DNA of 64,000 bases from Nissolia schottii (taxonomy: Eukaryota > Streptophyta > Magnoliopsida > Fabales > Fabaceae), in NCBI GenBank assembly GCA_003254905.1, contig QANU01107820.1:127420-191419 (forward strand), given 5' to 3'. The notes under the pieces were generated by a model. The model worked only from the letters and a program-made list of their open reading frames with translations, was not told the origin of the DNA and made no database searches. Positions 50,758 through 61,033 of this stretch are shown piece after piece. Made by a program: the position numbers and the translations under genes. Positions within the stretch are counted from its first letter, which is position 1; the number at the start of each line of letters is the position of its first letter.

Positions 50758-51598
50758 TTTGATTTTCCATTTCCCATCTCTGTCTGCAAAAATCGTGCTT
50801 TTTGTTTTCTTTCCCTTAATATCTATTCAATCGAAATCAGGCGTATTTTCTTCAACTCTGCCACAAGTACCCTATTTTCATTTACTGTACATACACAAAT
50901 GTATTTTAGACCTTTGGATATGTTTCAAATTATGGAAAATGATTTGATTTGTAAATTAATTTTCATGTTTAATATTTTAGGAAAATAAAATTAATTTGAT
51001 TTTCTAAATCCATGAAAATTTAAGTTGCTCTTAGAAATTTTATCATTTTTATAAAGATTTATTTTGAATTGAATTCATTTTAACGTAAAAGACTATTTTG
51101 TCCTTATTCAGCTAATTAAATTTACAAAATTTACTATGATCATCAAATCAAATTTATTATTATAAAAGATTATATTACTCCTAATTTTTGGAAAAAAATA
51201 TTTTTTTTTCAAAAAAAATTTCCAAACAAAAAAGATTTTTTTAAAAATTAATTTTTTTAAAATTCCAAAAAATATTTTTTTTAAAAACTTTTCCCCCCAT
51301 TTTTTTAAATAAAAAATATTTTTTATTTTTTGAAAAATATATATTTTTCAAAACATTATTTTAAAAAAAAATTAATTCCTATTTTAATAAAGGTAAAAAT
51401 GTAAATTAATCAAACAAATGAAATCAATTCCTATTTTAATGAATTCCAAACATAGTAATTGATTTCTAAATCAATTCTATTCCCATCTTATGTAGTTTGT
51501 TTCAAACATGATAATTGATTTGTAATTCAAATCAATTCAATTCAAATCATTTCAAATAAAATCATTTTCCATTTTATTTGATTCCAAATGCACCCTTT
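50758..51598. other. 3' flank of UGT1 and AT-rich spacer
   Basis: First about 150 bases are probably the 3' untranslated region. After that come long A and T runs (51185-51370) and a stretch rich in AAATCAATT-type words. No gene. Confidence 0.5.
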
Positions 51599-51975
51599 TG
51601 AACTATGTGGTTATTGTAAATTTTGTGCATTGATGTGTATAATTTTTGTACATTCTAACATCTAAAGTTTGTCCATTTCAGTGTGTAAAAACCTCTTGAA
51701 CTATAAGGTTCCCGCAAAGTTTGTGCATTAACGTGTATAATGTTTGTGCATTCTAAAACCTAAAGTTTGTGCATTCCAGAGTGTAAAACCTCTTGAACTA
51801 TAAGGTTTCTGCAAAGTTTGTACATAGACGTGTGTAATGTTTGTGCATTCTAGAACCTAAAGTTTATCCATTCATGGTTATAAAGTTTGTGCATTCCAGA
51901 ATCTAAAACCTTTTGAACAATAAGGTTCCTGTAAAAGTTTGTGTATTGATGTGTATAATGTTTGTGCATTAATGC
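51599..51975. repeat. Tandem repeat of about 97 bases, about four copies
   Basis: Units start near 51600, 51698, 51795 and 51915 with GAACTATAAGGTT-like words, each followed by AAAGTTTGTGCATT, GTGTATAATGTTTGTGCATT and AACCTAAAGTTT. The last unit is longer. Non-coding minisatellite between UGT1 and UGT2. Confidence 0.85.
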
Positions 51976-52251
51976 AGATAGCGAGCTGCTAATAATCTCA
52001 TTGCACAAACTTTAATCGTGACCGTGCACAAATATTACTAACAGTGATGCACAAACATCCACACTTTTTGCTGCATCCACGAATCAAGATCAAACACATA
52101 ATGCTCACAAACTTAAGATCATTCATATGTATCATGTTTAAAACATAATCATTATCACGTTCTCCTCCATTTGATCAGAATGTTTCATGCCCAAATTTGG
52201 ATATGAGAATACGCTGACAGCGATGACGATCAATGCACGATAAAAAAATGC

Positions 52252-52388
52252 ACACTGATGATTAAAACGAAAACGTCCACCTCCTATTATCAGTGGAACG
52301 ATGAAATGGTTTAACGCATACACTGATGATTAAAACGAAAATGTCCACTTCTTATTACCAGCCGAACGATGAAAACGAGCTCATGGTT
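52252..52388. repeat. Tandem duplication of about 68 bases
   Basis: The phrase ACTGATGATTAAAACGAAAA followed by GTCCAC occurs at about 52253 and again at 52321, with shared downstream words (CGAACGATGAAA, GGTTTAA). Confidence 0.75.
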
Positions 52389-52394
52389 TAATGT

Positions 52395-52426
52395 GCAAGG
52401 TGGTTCCTTTGTTGTTGTTGTTGTTC

Positions 52427-52464
<38 letters not shown>

Positions 52465-52615
52465 CCACATTACCACTAGGAAGGCAATATGGATTACTTG
52501 GTAATGCAGATTACCAGTAATCATGTTGCACCAAACAAGTCAATGTAGATTACCAGATAATTTAAATGTTAGATTACTAGTGATCTAGATAGATTATCTC
52601 ATACCAAACGCCACC
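52395..52615. mobile_element. Possible MITE with an internal ATT microsatellite
   Basis: The right tip CCAAACGCCACC is followed by TAA. The left tip near 52396 reads GGTGGTTCCTTTG, a loose inverse. An ATT/TTA microsatellite lies at 52427-52463. The tip style resembles PIF/Harbinger-class elements but the left end is uncertain. Confidence 0.35.
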
Positions 52616-52798
52616 TAAAAGATATATATAATATTTTACTCTATAAAGAGTATATTTTGAATGCACCTTTTACACTAATATTCAATCAATTCCTTTTATT
52701 CATTGATATGTTAATATATAATTGAATGATTGTGTAATTATTATTTATATTATCAATGCATTTAAATTAAATTGCTCTAAAATTAGTTTCACAACAGT
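52616..52798. repeat. Dispersed repeat, copy B
   Basis: Starts TAAAAGATATATATAATA and ends TTAGTTTCACAAC. Matches 45560-45760 almost base for base, apart from a shorter TA part and a few changes. Lies 1.35 kb ahead of UGT2. Confidence 0.75.
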
Positions 52799-53011
52799 AC
52801 ATAAAACCATACCTTTCAAATAAAAAATAAAAAAAAGTATAGGTTGGTAATGAAGAAGGAATATATTCCAACACAAAAGGAAACAACGCACCAATGTTTG
52901 GACAATAGCCTAGGCGTGCTTCTCCCGGACCTCACCCAAGCATCACTGCCATTACCATTATTTTTTAAATTATGTTATTTGTATTTGTCTTGTGTGAGTC
53001 ATTATGCACAT

Positions 53012-53592
53012 GATTATTAAACTGTCGAGTTAACTCGTAAATTCTTACGAGTTTACGATTTTATTATACAAAACGAGTTAACACTCATGTAAACTCTTTT
53101 TTTGACAAACTCGTACAAATTTAAGTAAACTCTCGATTTTACTAGCGAGTTTGCGAGTTAAAATCTACCTACTAGTTTACAAGTTTACTTCAAGATGTAT
53201 AAAATTGATAACTTTTTTAGATAATTAGTTGACTTTGTGTGTGTTAGACAATATTTATTGAGTTTACTAAGCCGATTTTACATATTTATCATAATTGAGT
53301 TATGTTTTATCAAACTATAAAATATAATAGATATACAGAATAAAGTATGACATAACTAAGTGTTATGCATTAAGGTATTTTATGATATGTTTTCATTTAT
53401 TTTATGTTAAAGTTAACATTATTCAATGTCAATTATGAATATAAAATTTAATCATGTTTAGTTACTAATTATATTACCTATAACATATTTTTTTATATAG
53501 GTAAACTCTTACGAGTTTACGAGTTGAGTTTATGATTCGAGTTTACTAATTCTTCACAAATTTATTTAAACTCTTGAGTTTGACAATCTTAA
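53012..53592. mobile_element. Inverted-repeat element of the GAGTTAACTCGTAAA type, copy 1
   Basis: Left part: TTATTAAACTGTCGAGTTAA, then TCTTACGAGTTTACGA. Right part: CTTACGAGTTTACGAGTTGA and AACTCTTGAGTTTGACAAT, a loose inverse of the left. A related copy starts at 55709 on the other side of UGT2. No transposase. Confidence 0.6.
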
Positions 53593-54097
53593 TTATGTAA
53601 TTAAATTATGTTTATTATTAAATAAGATTTTAATGTAGTATAAATCTCATTAAAATTTTATCGAATAGCGAAAGAGACGGGTCAATACATTATTTTGTTA
53701 CATTTAACATTTCTCTTGTTTGTGTCCTTAATTTCAATAAACCAATATGAAGAGTGGGTGAACTGTTTAAAAGTATTAATTAATTAATACCGCGTGAAAC
53801 GTGAAACATTTGTTTAGTCTACAATTATTAGTTTATATGGGACCCAACTTTTCCATCTTTTCTTAAAAGTGTTATATATGGAAAAATTATTTTAGGCACC
53901 ATAGTTTAATAAAAAAACCTACATTACATGGAGTATATGTCATTAATCATTTTTAAAGGAAAAAAAAAGTGATATAGAGAGAGAAATTTTGATTAATAGT
54001 GTATAATCCATGTGATACATAGTAGTGTATAAAAAAATTTCTTGTTATATATTTCTTGATTTTCAATATTGAAAATGTCTTGAACTCACGTTGGCTT

Positions 54098-54105
54098 TAT
54101 ATATA
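54098..54105 (+). promoter_or_regulatory. TATA box of UGT2
   Basis: TATATATA in the phrase GGCTTTATATATACTACA, 48 bases upstream of the chosen start codon. Position and surroundings match the UGT1 core promoter. Confidence 0.65.
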
Positions 54106-54145
54106 CTACATCATTCACCCAGAAAGTGCTAACATTAAGGGAGGC

Positions 54146-55504
54146 ATGGGTTTGCACATAGCCATGTTTCCATGGTTTGCCATGGGGCACTTCATCCCAT
54201 TTCTTCAACTCTCCAACAAGCTAGCAAAGAGAGGCCACAAAATCTCCTTCTTCGTCCCCAGAAGAACACAGTCCAAGTTACTACACCTAAACCTTCACAC
54301 ACACCTCATCACCTTCTTTCCCATCATTGTTCCCCACGTTGATGGCCTTCCCCAGGATGCAGAGACCACTTCAGATGTCCCCTTCTCCTCATTCAAACAT
54401 ATCGCCACTGCCATGGATCTCACACAAAAAGACGTAGAGGTTCATCTCAAGGATCTAAAGCCTCAATTTGTTTTCTTCGATTTCCAACATTGGATACCAA
54501 ACTTGGCTCGAAGCCTAGGCATCAAGAGTGTCCACTACTGCATAGTTAATCCAGCAACCGTAGCTTACTTCGGGCCAACAAGAAAGGAGAGAGATTTAAC
54601 TGAATCTGATCTCATGGAACCTCCTCCGGGGTTCCCTGATTCTTACATCAAGCTTCATCCACATGAACTTCGATACATAGTTGCCACAATGAAGAATCTG
54701 GAGTTTGGCAGTGGTGTTCTGTTTTACGATCGCCTAGACACTGGTTCAGCGTTGTCAGATGCACTTGGGTTCAAAGGTTGTAGAGAAATCGATGGGCCTT
54801 ATACTGATTACCTTGAGAGAGTGCTTGGAAAGCCCGTTTTGCTTTCAGGGCCTCTGTTACCTGAGCCCACCAACTCTACTCTGGAGTCCAAATGGGCTTC
54901 ATGGCTCGGTGGATTCAAGCCTGGCTCAGTGGTTTATTGCGCCTTTGGGAGTGAAAGCCCTTTACAACAAAACGAATTCCAAGAGTTGCTGCTTGGTCTT
55001 GAGCTAGCAGGCTTTCCGTTTCTTGCGGTGCTTAAGCCCCCTATTGGGTTTGAGTCTATTGAAGAAGCTCTGCCTCAAGGGTTCACTGAAAGAGTTGAAG
55101 GAAGAGGGGTTGCATATGGAGGGTGGGTGCAGCAGCCACTGATTTTGGGACACCCTTCTATTGGGTGCTTCATAACGCACTGTGGGGCTGCTTCTATTAC
55201 AGAGGCACTTGTGAATGAGTGTCAGTTGGTGCTGTTGCCACGTCTAGGTTCTGACTATGTCATGAGTGCAAGAATGATGAGTATGAAGCTGAAGGTTGGG
55301 GTTGAGGTGGAGAAAGGCGAAGAAGACGGCTTGTTCACAAGAGAAAGTGTGTGCAAAGCCGTGAAGGCTGTGATGGATGACGAGAATGAGATCGGAAGAG
55401 AGGTAAGAGCAAATCATACAAAATTAAGGAACTTATTACTCAGCAACGATTTAGAGTCCCTTTGTCTTGATAGTTTCTGTCACAAGCTGCAAGATTTACT
55501 CTGA
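54146..55504 (+). CDS. UGT79B: UGT79-family UDP-glycosyltransferase (UGT2 of the cluster)
   Basis: Single exon, 452 residues. I start at the ATG giving MGLHIAMFPWFAMGHFIPFL, which aligns with UGT1. The open frame goes on 30 codons upstream but without an ATG and through the TATA box, so that part is not protein. The catalytic histidine lies in FAMGH near residue 15. The PSPG box starts at W327 ([16 protein letters not shown]) with [14 protein letters not shown] and ends in LGSDY. Expected to elongate the sugar chain of a flavonoid-type glycoside, as for UGT1; acceptor and sugar unknown. UGT1 and UGT2 are tandem duplicates in the same orientation about 3.4 kb apart. A near-identical broken copy begins at 63331. 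Confidence 0.93.
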   Translation: MGLHIAMFPWFAMGHFIPFLQLSNKLAKRGHKISFFVPRRTQSKLLHLNLHTHLITFFPIIVPHVDGLPQDAETTSDVPFSSFKHIATAMDLTQKDVEVHLKDLKPQFVFFDFQHWIPNLARSLGIKSVHYCIVNPATVAYFGPTRKERDLTESDLMEPPPGFPDSYIKLHPHELRYIVATMKNLEFGSGVLFYDRLDTGSALSDALGFKGCREIDGPYTDYLERVLGKPVLLSGPLLPEPTNSTLESKWASWLGGFKPGSVVYCAFGSESPLQQNEFQELLLGLELAGFPFLAVLKPPIGFESIEEALPQGFTERVEGRGVAYGGWVQQPLILGHPSIGCFITHCGAASITEALVNECQLVLLPRLGSDYVMSARMMSMKLKVGVEVEKGEEDGLFTRESVCKAVKAVMDDENEIGREVRANHTKLRNLLLSNDLESLCLDSFCHKLQDLL

Positions 55505-55708
55505 ATTCTGTTATTTCTAGCTTTGGCATGTAAATTCTGAGTTTGAATACTGCAACAGTAAATTCCCGCACCTTGGCTTGCACTCTGATAATGTCATGTG
55601 ATTGTGATCCAAACCTTCGTTCCATATACCCCATTGTTCTTGCATTCTTTGTCCATTGATGGTTGCAGTGGAGTCCATGTGGCAGCTACAAATATGTAGG
55701 TGATGGCA
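55505..55708 (+). other. Likely 3' untranslated region and flank of UGT2
   Basis: Follows the TGA stop. T-rich start with ordinary dicot 3' flank composition. No other feature. Confidence 0.45.
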
Positions 55709-56110
55709 CGGTTATTAAACTCTCGAGTTAACTCGTAAACTCATACAAAATGAGTTAACATTTATGTAAATTTTTTTTTGATAAACTTGTACGAGTTTAT
55801 GTAAACTCTTGATTCTACTAGCGAGTTTACGAGTTAAAATCTATGTAGTTCACTTTACCTCAAAATGTATAAATTTTGCAACTTTGTTAGATATTTACTT
55901 AAATTTGTTTATATTAGATAATATATATTGTATTTAGTTAATGTTATATATTTATCATAATTGAATTATGTGTTATTTAACTATAAAATAATATCGATAC
56001 TAAATAAAATATGATATAACCACTAAGTGTTATGCATTAAGGTGTATTTTATGATATTTCTTTCATTAATTTAATTTAAATTTAACATTATTCAATTTCA
56101 ATTATAAATA
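55709..56110. mobile_element. Inverted-repeat element of the GAGTTAACTCGTAAA type, copy 2
   Basis: Starts GTTATTAAACTCTCGAGTTA and matches copy 1 (53012) in order through TTTATCATAATTGA, AAGTGTTATGCATTAAGG and AACATTATTCAAT. The right part of copy 1 is not clearly present. Copies 1 and 2 flank UGT2 as direct repeats. Confidence 0.6.
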
Positions 56111-56370
56111 ACATTTCAATTTATTTCCTTACGAAGATTTCGCATGATAAATAAATAAGAATAAATTAATAAGATTGAAAATTTTAATTATCAACTTTAA
56201 TCCTTGAAATATTAGCTAAAAATAGTAATTTTACGATTTCGTGGCGTCTTGTGAGGTCCGAATCGATTTTCGATTATTATTAAAACTCAATCATGACTCA
56301 AAGGAGTCTGTAAAATACACTAATATAAAAATAAATTTCAAGAATGTCTCAGCAAAAATTAAACTACTAA

Positions 56371-56916
56371 TAAGAACAAGGGTTAATTAAGTTTTTAGTT
56401 CCTGTAAAATTAAAAAGTTTGATTTTAGTCCCTCAGTGAAAGTTTTAGTCCCTGTAAAATTTGAAAATTTGATTTTGGTCCCTGTGGATGTTTGGGGTTG
56501 ACGGTGATGACATGTAAGTTAAAGTCGTTGATGTGGCGTCCCACGTGGACTCGTCACGTAACATAACTCGGTTTTTTTGTTTGACCCATGACCCGGTCTG
56601 ACCCGACGCGGTGTTTGAAATTTTTTTTTGTTTGACTAATTTAAATTGGGGATGTAGGTTTTTTTAAATTGGTTTTTTATATTTTAAAAAAAAATTCAAG
56701 TCGGATCAGACCGGATCATGGGTCAAACAAAAAAAATCAGGTTATGCCGCGTGGCGAGTCTACGTGCGACGCCACGTCATCACCGTTAACTCCAAACATT
56801 CACAGGGACCAAAATCAAACTTATAAATTTTACAGGGATTAAAACTTTTACTGAGAAACTAAAATCAAATTTTTTAATTTTACAAGGATTAAAAACTTAA
56901 TTAACCCTAAGAACAA
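56371..56916. mobile_element. MULE-type MITE with a perfect 9-base target duplication
   Basis: The element at 56380-56907 (528 bp) begins GGGTTAATTAAGTTTTTAG and ends CTTAATTAACCC. TAAGAACAA flanks it exactly at 56371-56379 and 56908-56916, the 9-base duplication of Mutator-like elements. The two halves are inverted copies over much of their length, with GC-richer parts around CCACGTGG and GACCCGG. No transposase. The intact duplication suggests a fairly recent insertion. Confidence 0.9.
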
Positions 56917-57240
56917 TTAGTAGATCATAATAATATATCCAAAATATTTTTAACACATTCGTACACAAACAATTAAAGATAAAACGTGATTAAATATGAT
57001 CAAAATTGATCATAAGGCCATGGATAAGCCACGTAAAGCCTGTTGGCCATCGTCAGCATAGAAAGAAACAACATGAACACACGAGAAAAGTTAAGATATT
57101 TATATAATATAATAATAATATATTAATATTATTAATATAATAATATATACATAACTGAGGCAGCTTAGTGCACCGCCTCAGACTTCTATGTATATATAGC
57201 TATCCATATGTATAATGCCACAAAGCAGTATCCAAAGCTC
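56917..57240. other. AT-rich intergenic DNA
   Basis: No gene; a TAATAATAT-rich stretch near 57106-57150. Confidence 0.5.
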
Positions 57241-58090
57241 CTAAATTGATACTGTTAAATTTATTTTTGTTCTGTTTGTGCGCTTTGTGATTACACTGTT
57301 GGGTTTAAGAAAAATAGCACGATCGCCTCAAAGTTTGCGGGAGTCTTTTCTCGCAACTTTCAGAACGCTTAAAAAATGGATAATCTTGACTCATTCATTT
57401 CCTTGATGAATTTTATGTGTTATAAGTATGATATGTGAAAAATCAGCTTAGTAAGTTTTATGCCAAAAATATATTTATTATGATGCTTGGATGATTTGTC
57501 ATAATTTTAAAGTTAGAAAAATATAACTATGTTTAGTGTCCACTTAATATAATTATATAGACTATATATATTGTGTGAACTTCAAATTGGTGAATTTTAG
57601 TTTGATACAATGAAATACATTTAATTATGTATTATTATTAATTACATATAAAACTAAATAGTTTATATTACGCAATTGTTTTGCTTGACATATGCGGAAA
57701 AATATGTTTTTATGATTCTCAGACATATCTTAATATAACTTACCTTATATATCCAATTGGTTTATAATATTACAATCATCTATGATGTAACGAACATATT
57801 TTAGATTTAATGATTGTAGTTATGTGCTGTTATTATAATAACTATATTATTATGTGTTGTAATTATGATACCATGCACATTGAGGAACATGTTGTCAATA
57901 GAGGGTTAGGACAACCTTAGATAGCTAGAGAGATTATCACCTAACTATGGCTAGCTCATAATTGAACATAGGAAACGAGTTTAGATCTTGAGTGGTATGT
58001 TCCTAGTTGTGAGTTCAGGAGAATTGTACTAGAAACCAGAGACAGACCATTTCCCGTCAGGAGAGCCTGACAAGATGTGTAAGAGCTATG

Positions 58091-58378
58091 GTCCGCTTCT
58101 GGTTACGCCTCAGGGCGGCCCTCGCCACCCGGTAAGGGGGGTGGAGTCATGTTGGTTCAAGGAACAGATAGAAAAAGTTAGGTCGTACACCACCAGGGGA
58201 AAGAGTCCCAAGGTGTACGAGGAGGTGTGGTTAAGTCCGCTTCCGGTTACGTCGTCAGGGCGACCCCTCGCCACCCAGAGGGGTGGAGTCTTGTTTGCCT
58301 CGAGGAATAGACATAAAAGGTTAGGTCGTACACTGCCATGGGGACGATGGTCCCGAGGTGTGCGAGGAGGTGTGGACA
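58091..58378. repeat. Tandem repeat, two units of 144 bases
   Basis: Units start at 58091 (GTCCGCTTCTGGTTACG) and 58235 (GTCCGCTTCCGGTTACG). Both go on through CAGGGCG, CCTCGCCACCC, GGTGGAGTC, GTTAGGTCGTACAC and CGAGGAGGTGTGG. No coding meaning seen; open frames across it are repeat artefacts. Confidence 0.85.
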
Positions 58379-58384
58379 GACAGA

Positions 58385-58556
58385 CCGGAATTTCCAAGAG
58401 AGCCTGGCAAAACCTATGATAGACAGACATAATCCCCAGGAGAGCCTGGCAGACCTTATGAGAGATAGAAAGAAATTCCCAGGAGAGCCTGACAGAACAC
58501 ATGAGAGATAGATAGGAATCCCCAGGAGAGCCTGGTAGAACGTGTGAGAGAAATCA
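58385..58556. repeat. Minisatellite, four units of about 43 bases
   Basis: GAGAGCCTGG or GAGAGCCTGA recurs at 58398, 58440, 58483 and 58526, a spacing of 42-43 bases, inside units of the form AGATAGA..CCCAGGAGAGCCTG..GAG. A related word at 58064 lies before the 144-base units. Confidence 0.85.
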
Positions 58557-59469
58557 GCATGCATGAGTTATGTGATGGATGGTTGTGTATGTGAATATAT
58601 GTGTGTGTATATATTTGGGTTGGGACATATCGAGTGACGTAGTATCACGAGATTGCCACACAAAGTAAAGGCGCGTGGGTACGTGATCAGAGGACACGAT
58701 ACCCAGACGACTAGGGATAGGAAACACGAGAACCTATGAGTAGGTAAAACAAGATTAGATTCCCTCGATCACCTAGTAAGGTAAGAAAGCTGCTCAGGAT
58801 TAGAACAGATAATAATAAGTAGGACTGTAGTATAATTGTGACACCTAGAGATCTCTGAGCAGAAGAATCATAAATTGCAGCTCAAATAATTAGTTACGTC
58901 CCCCAAGAATTCCCACTGAGAACGCAATGTTCTCAACCCCGCCCGTTTTCCAGGTGCATATCTAAAGATCATTGATGATAGCGACACATGGTGAAGTGGT
59001 GGATGGTCTACAACCGAACGACTTCAGAAGGACAGCAGGACGTTTACTTACGTAGTAGAGAAATACCTCCTTTGTATATGGTCTAGATAGGCCATTGACT
59101 CTTATGTGAATTTTGTGTAGTATGTATTAGTAAGCAAATGTATGACTATGTGTTAGACCTTGGTACTGGTATTTGTGTATATATAATAGGTATTGTATTA
59201 ATTATCACTTAAATCCTTCGGGCTTCTATCGTTTGTATACCTATGTTCTTTTAACCACGCATGGCTCATAGTTTATAAATTAGCAACGAAAAGGAAAGTT
59301 TTCAAAACGGTTCATATTTTCAAGTAAGAACTATTTTCAAGTGTGAACTAGGGGCTAAAAGTAACCCCAACCAAAACAGATAACAACCTGGTAAGCATTG
59401 TTTGCGACGTACGCGTAAACAATTAGCTAGGGTGTTTCATCGAGTACACCCCTTCTGGAGATAAAGCGG

Positions 59470-59580
59470 CTCGAGATATCCTCTACCCACCACGCTACGC
59501 GGAAGAATACTCTCAACACAGATAACACGGTCCAAGATATCCTCCTCCCACTGCACTATGCGGAAGAATACTCCCAACTC
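59470..59580. repeat. Tandem duplication of about 62 bases
   Basis: AGATATCCTC followed by CCCAC and GCGGAAGAATACTC occurs at about 59474 and 59536. Confidence 0.75.
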
Positions 59581-59800
59581 GCAGGTATTTAATAAGCAGC
59601 ACCCTAGGTACGAAACCCAACACATTCTAGTTTACTCAACCACCTTACTCACTTGCTTACTTGAGTGTCAGAGTCCTTGTAGATACCCACGCCGCGTTCG
59701 AGATCAAGACCCACCGTCAGAGAAGAGCTCTAGGATCCAATGCGTGGACTGAAGATCATACTTCAGTACAGATACAAACAATAATTTGCTTTGCTGCTTA

Positions 59801-60351
59801 TAATCATGTTTAAAAAAAGAAAGAAAGTTAAGAGCACAATGTTTTCCTTTTCTAATTTAGATAGGAAGAATAAAAAAACGTAGTAACAAAAATAAAAGAA
59901 CTGGTAATTGAATTAGACCATTAAATTTAAATAAAATTTTATTTTTCTTTAGGCATAGTTACAAGAAACTTTTTAGGGGGTTAAATAAAAAAATTATTTA
60001 TTTTGAAAGAAAAATTAAAATGAAATATCACAACCTTTCATAGCACAATAACATTCAAAGAAATGTTGTAGGGTTGGATAAGAAAATAATGTTTAGAAGA
60101 TCTAACTCATCAATTTATTTATTAACTTATTCATTTTTATAAAAGATATTTAACATTTTTAAGAATAAAATAATAAAATATGATTATAGTGGTTTACATC
60201 AGAAACCTAAGCTAAAGGCTGTTAGTTCATGTTCATAATGATAGTATCCATAGATAAAGAAAAGATGAAGGGGAAAAAAAAAGAATACATCAGAAAAAAA
60301 GTATCCATAGATAATTTTCTCACCAAGAAAAGAATATTTACTTTTCAAAGA
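59801..60351. other. AT-rich intergenic DNA or Copia internal remnant
   Basis: No reading frame. May be untranslated or decayed internal DNA of the leftward Copia element that follows. Confidence 0.4.
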
Positions 60352-60945
60352 TTAAACTTGACATTCAGTAGAGGAAATATTTTCTAAACAATTTAAGCTT
60401 TTATATTTAGATTGCAACAAATCATCAAGCAAATCATCGTATCTACATTTAATATTATCATTGGAAGGACAATGGTCAGGCTTAGCATTATTTACCTCAA
60501 ATTCCAATGAAGCAACAATTTCCTCAATTGACTCATCTTGACGATCATCTTTATCTTCATGCTCATCCAAAAAAGCTTCAGGAGGATGTCTTTTTGGGTT
60601 TTCCTCTTCTTGCTCTCTAATTTCAAACTTGTAATAAAAACTATCATAACAATAAAGAGCATGAAGATTTTCCCAAATACTTTTAGCACTAGAATAATTT
60701 TTAATCTTTGCATAAATGTTTTTGCTTAAGCCATTTCTCAATATTTGCATTGCTTTAATGTTTAAGACAAATTGTTTCTTATCATAGGCATTCATTTCAT
60801 GTGGGTGTTTGGGAGTATATCCATCAATAACAATATTCGACATATCAATATGCATTGCCTCTATATAAATGTTTATTTTGGTTTTCCATATCACAAAATG
60901 CTCACCATCAAAGAATGGTGGTTTAATAGATTCATACCAAGCCAT
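60352..60945 (-). mobile_element. Copia gag remnant (DUF4219/UBN2 type)
   Basis: On the - strand the open frame starts MAWYESIKPPFFDGEHFVIW, typical of plant Copia gag N termini, followed by a KAMQILRNGLSKNIYAKIKN-type UBN2 stretch. It lies just inside a primer-binding site and LTR. No pol region is seen downstream, so the element is a broken fossil in this window. Confidence 0.85.
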
Positions 60946-61019
60946 TTTAGAAAAACTTTATAAGGTCACCAAAAAATAGGATCTTTAACTCTAGCGGTTA
61001 AGCTTTTTCAGAGCACGAA

Positions 61020-61033
61020 GCTCTGATACCAAT
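61020..61033 (-). other. Primer-binding site of the leftward Copia element
   Basis: On the - strand TTGGTATCAGAGC directly follows the LTR end (CCATCA), complementary to initiator tRNA-Met. Fixes the element on the - strand. Confidence 0.85.

Larger units (their letters stand above)
57241..59800. repeat. Repeat block, probably untranslated/LTR DNA of a large retroelement
   Basis: Less AT-rich than its surroundings from about 57880, non-coding, and built partly of tandem units (next entries). Terms such as CACGATACCCAGACGACTAG and CCCCGCCCGTTTTCCAGG are the kind seen in plant retroelement LTRs, but I find no clear LTR ends, primer-binding site or protein here. Family unassigned. Confidence 0.35.

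Noticed and set aside
54056-54145. Thirty extra N-terminal codons for UGT2
   Set aside because: The frame there has no ATG start and overlaps the TATA box; relatives start at MGLHIAMFPW or the equivalent.
58385-58556. CRISPR-like array
   Set aside because: The units are contiguous tandem repeats without unique spacers, in a plant nuclear sequence.
58075-58564. Overlapping frames of 100-130 codons
   Set aside because: They arise from the tandem-repeat array and mirror its period.
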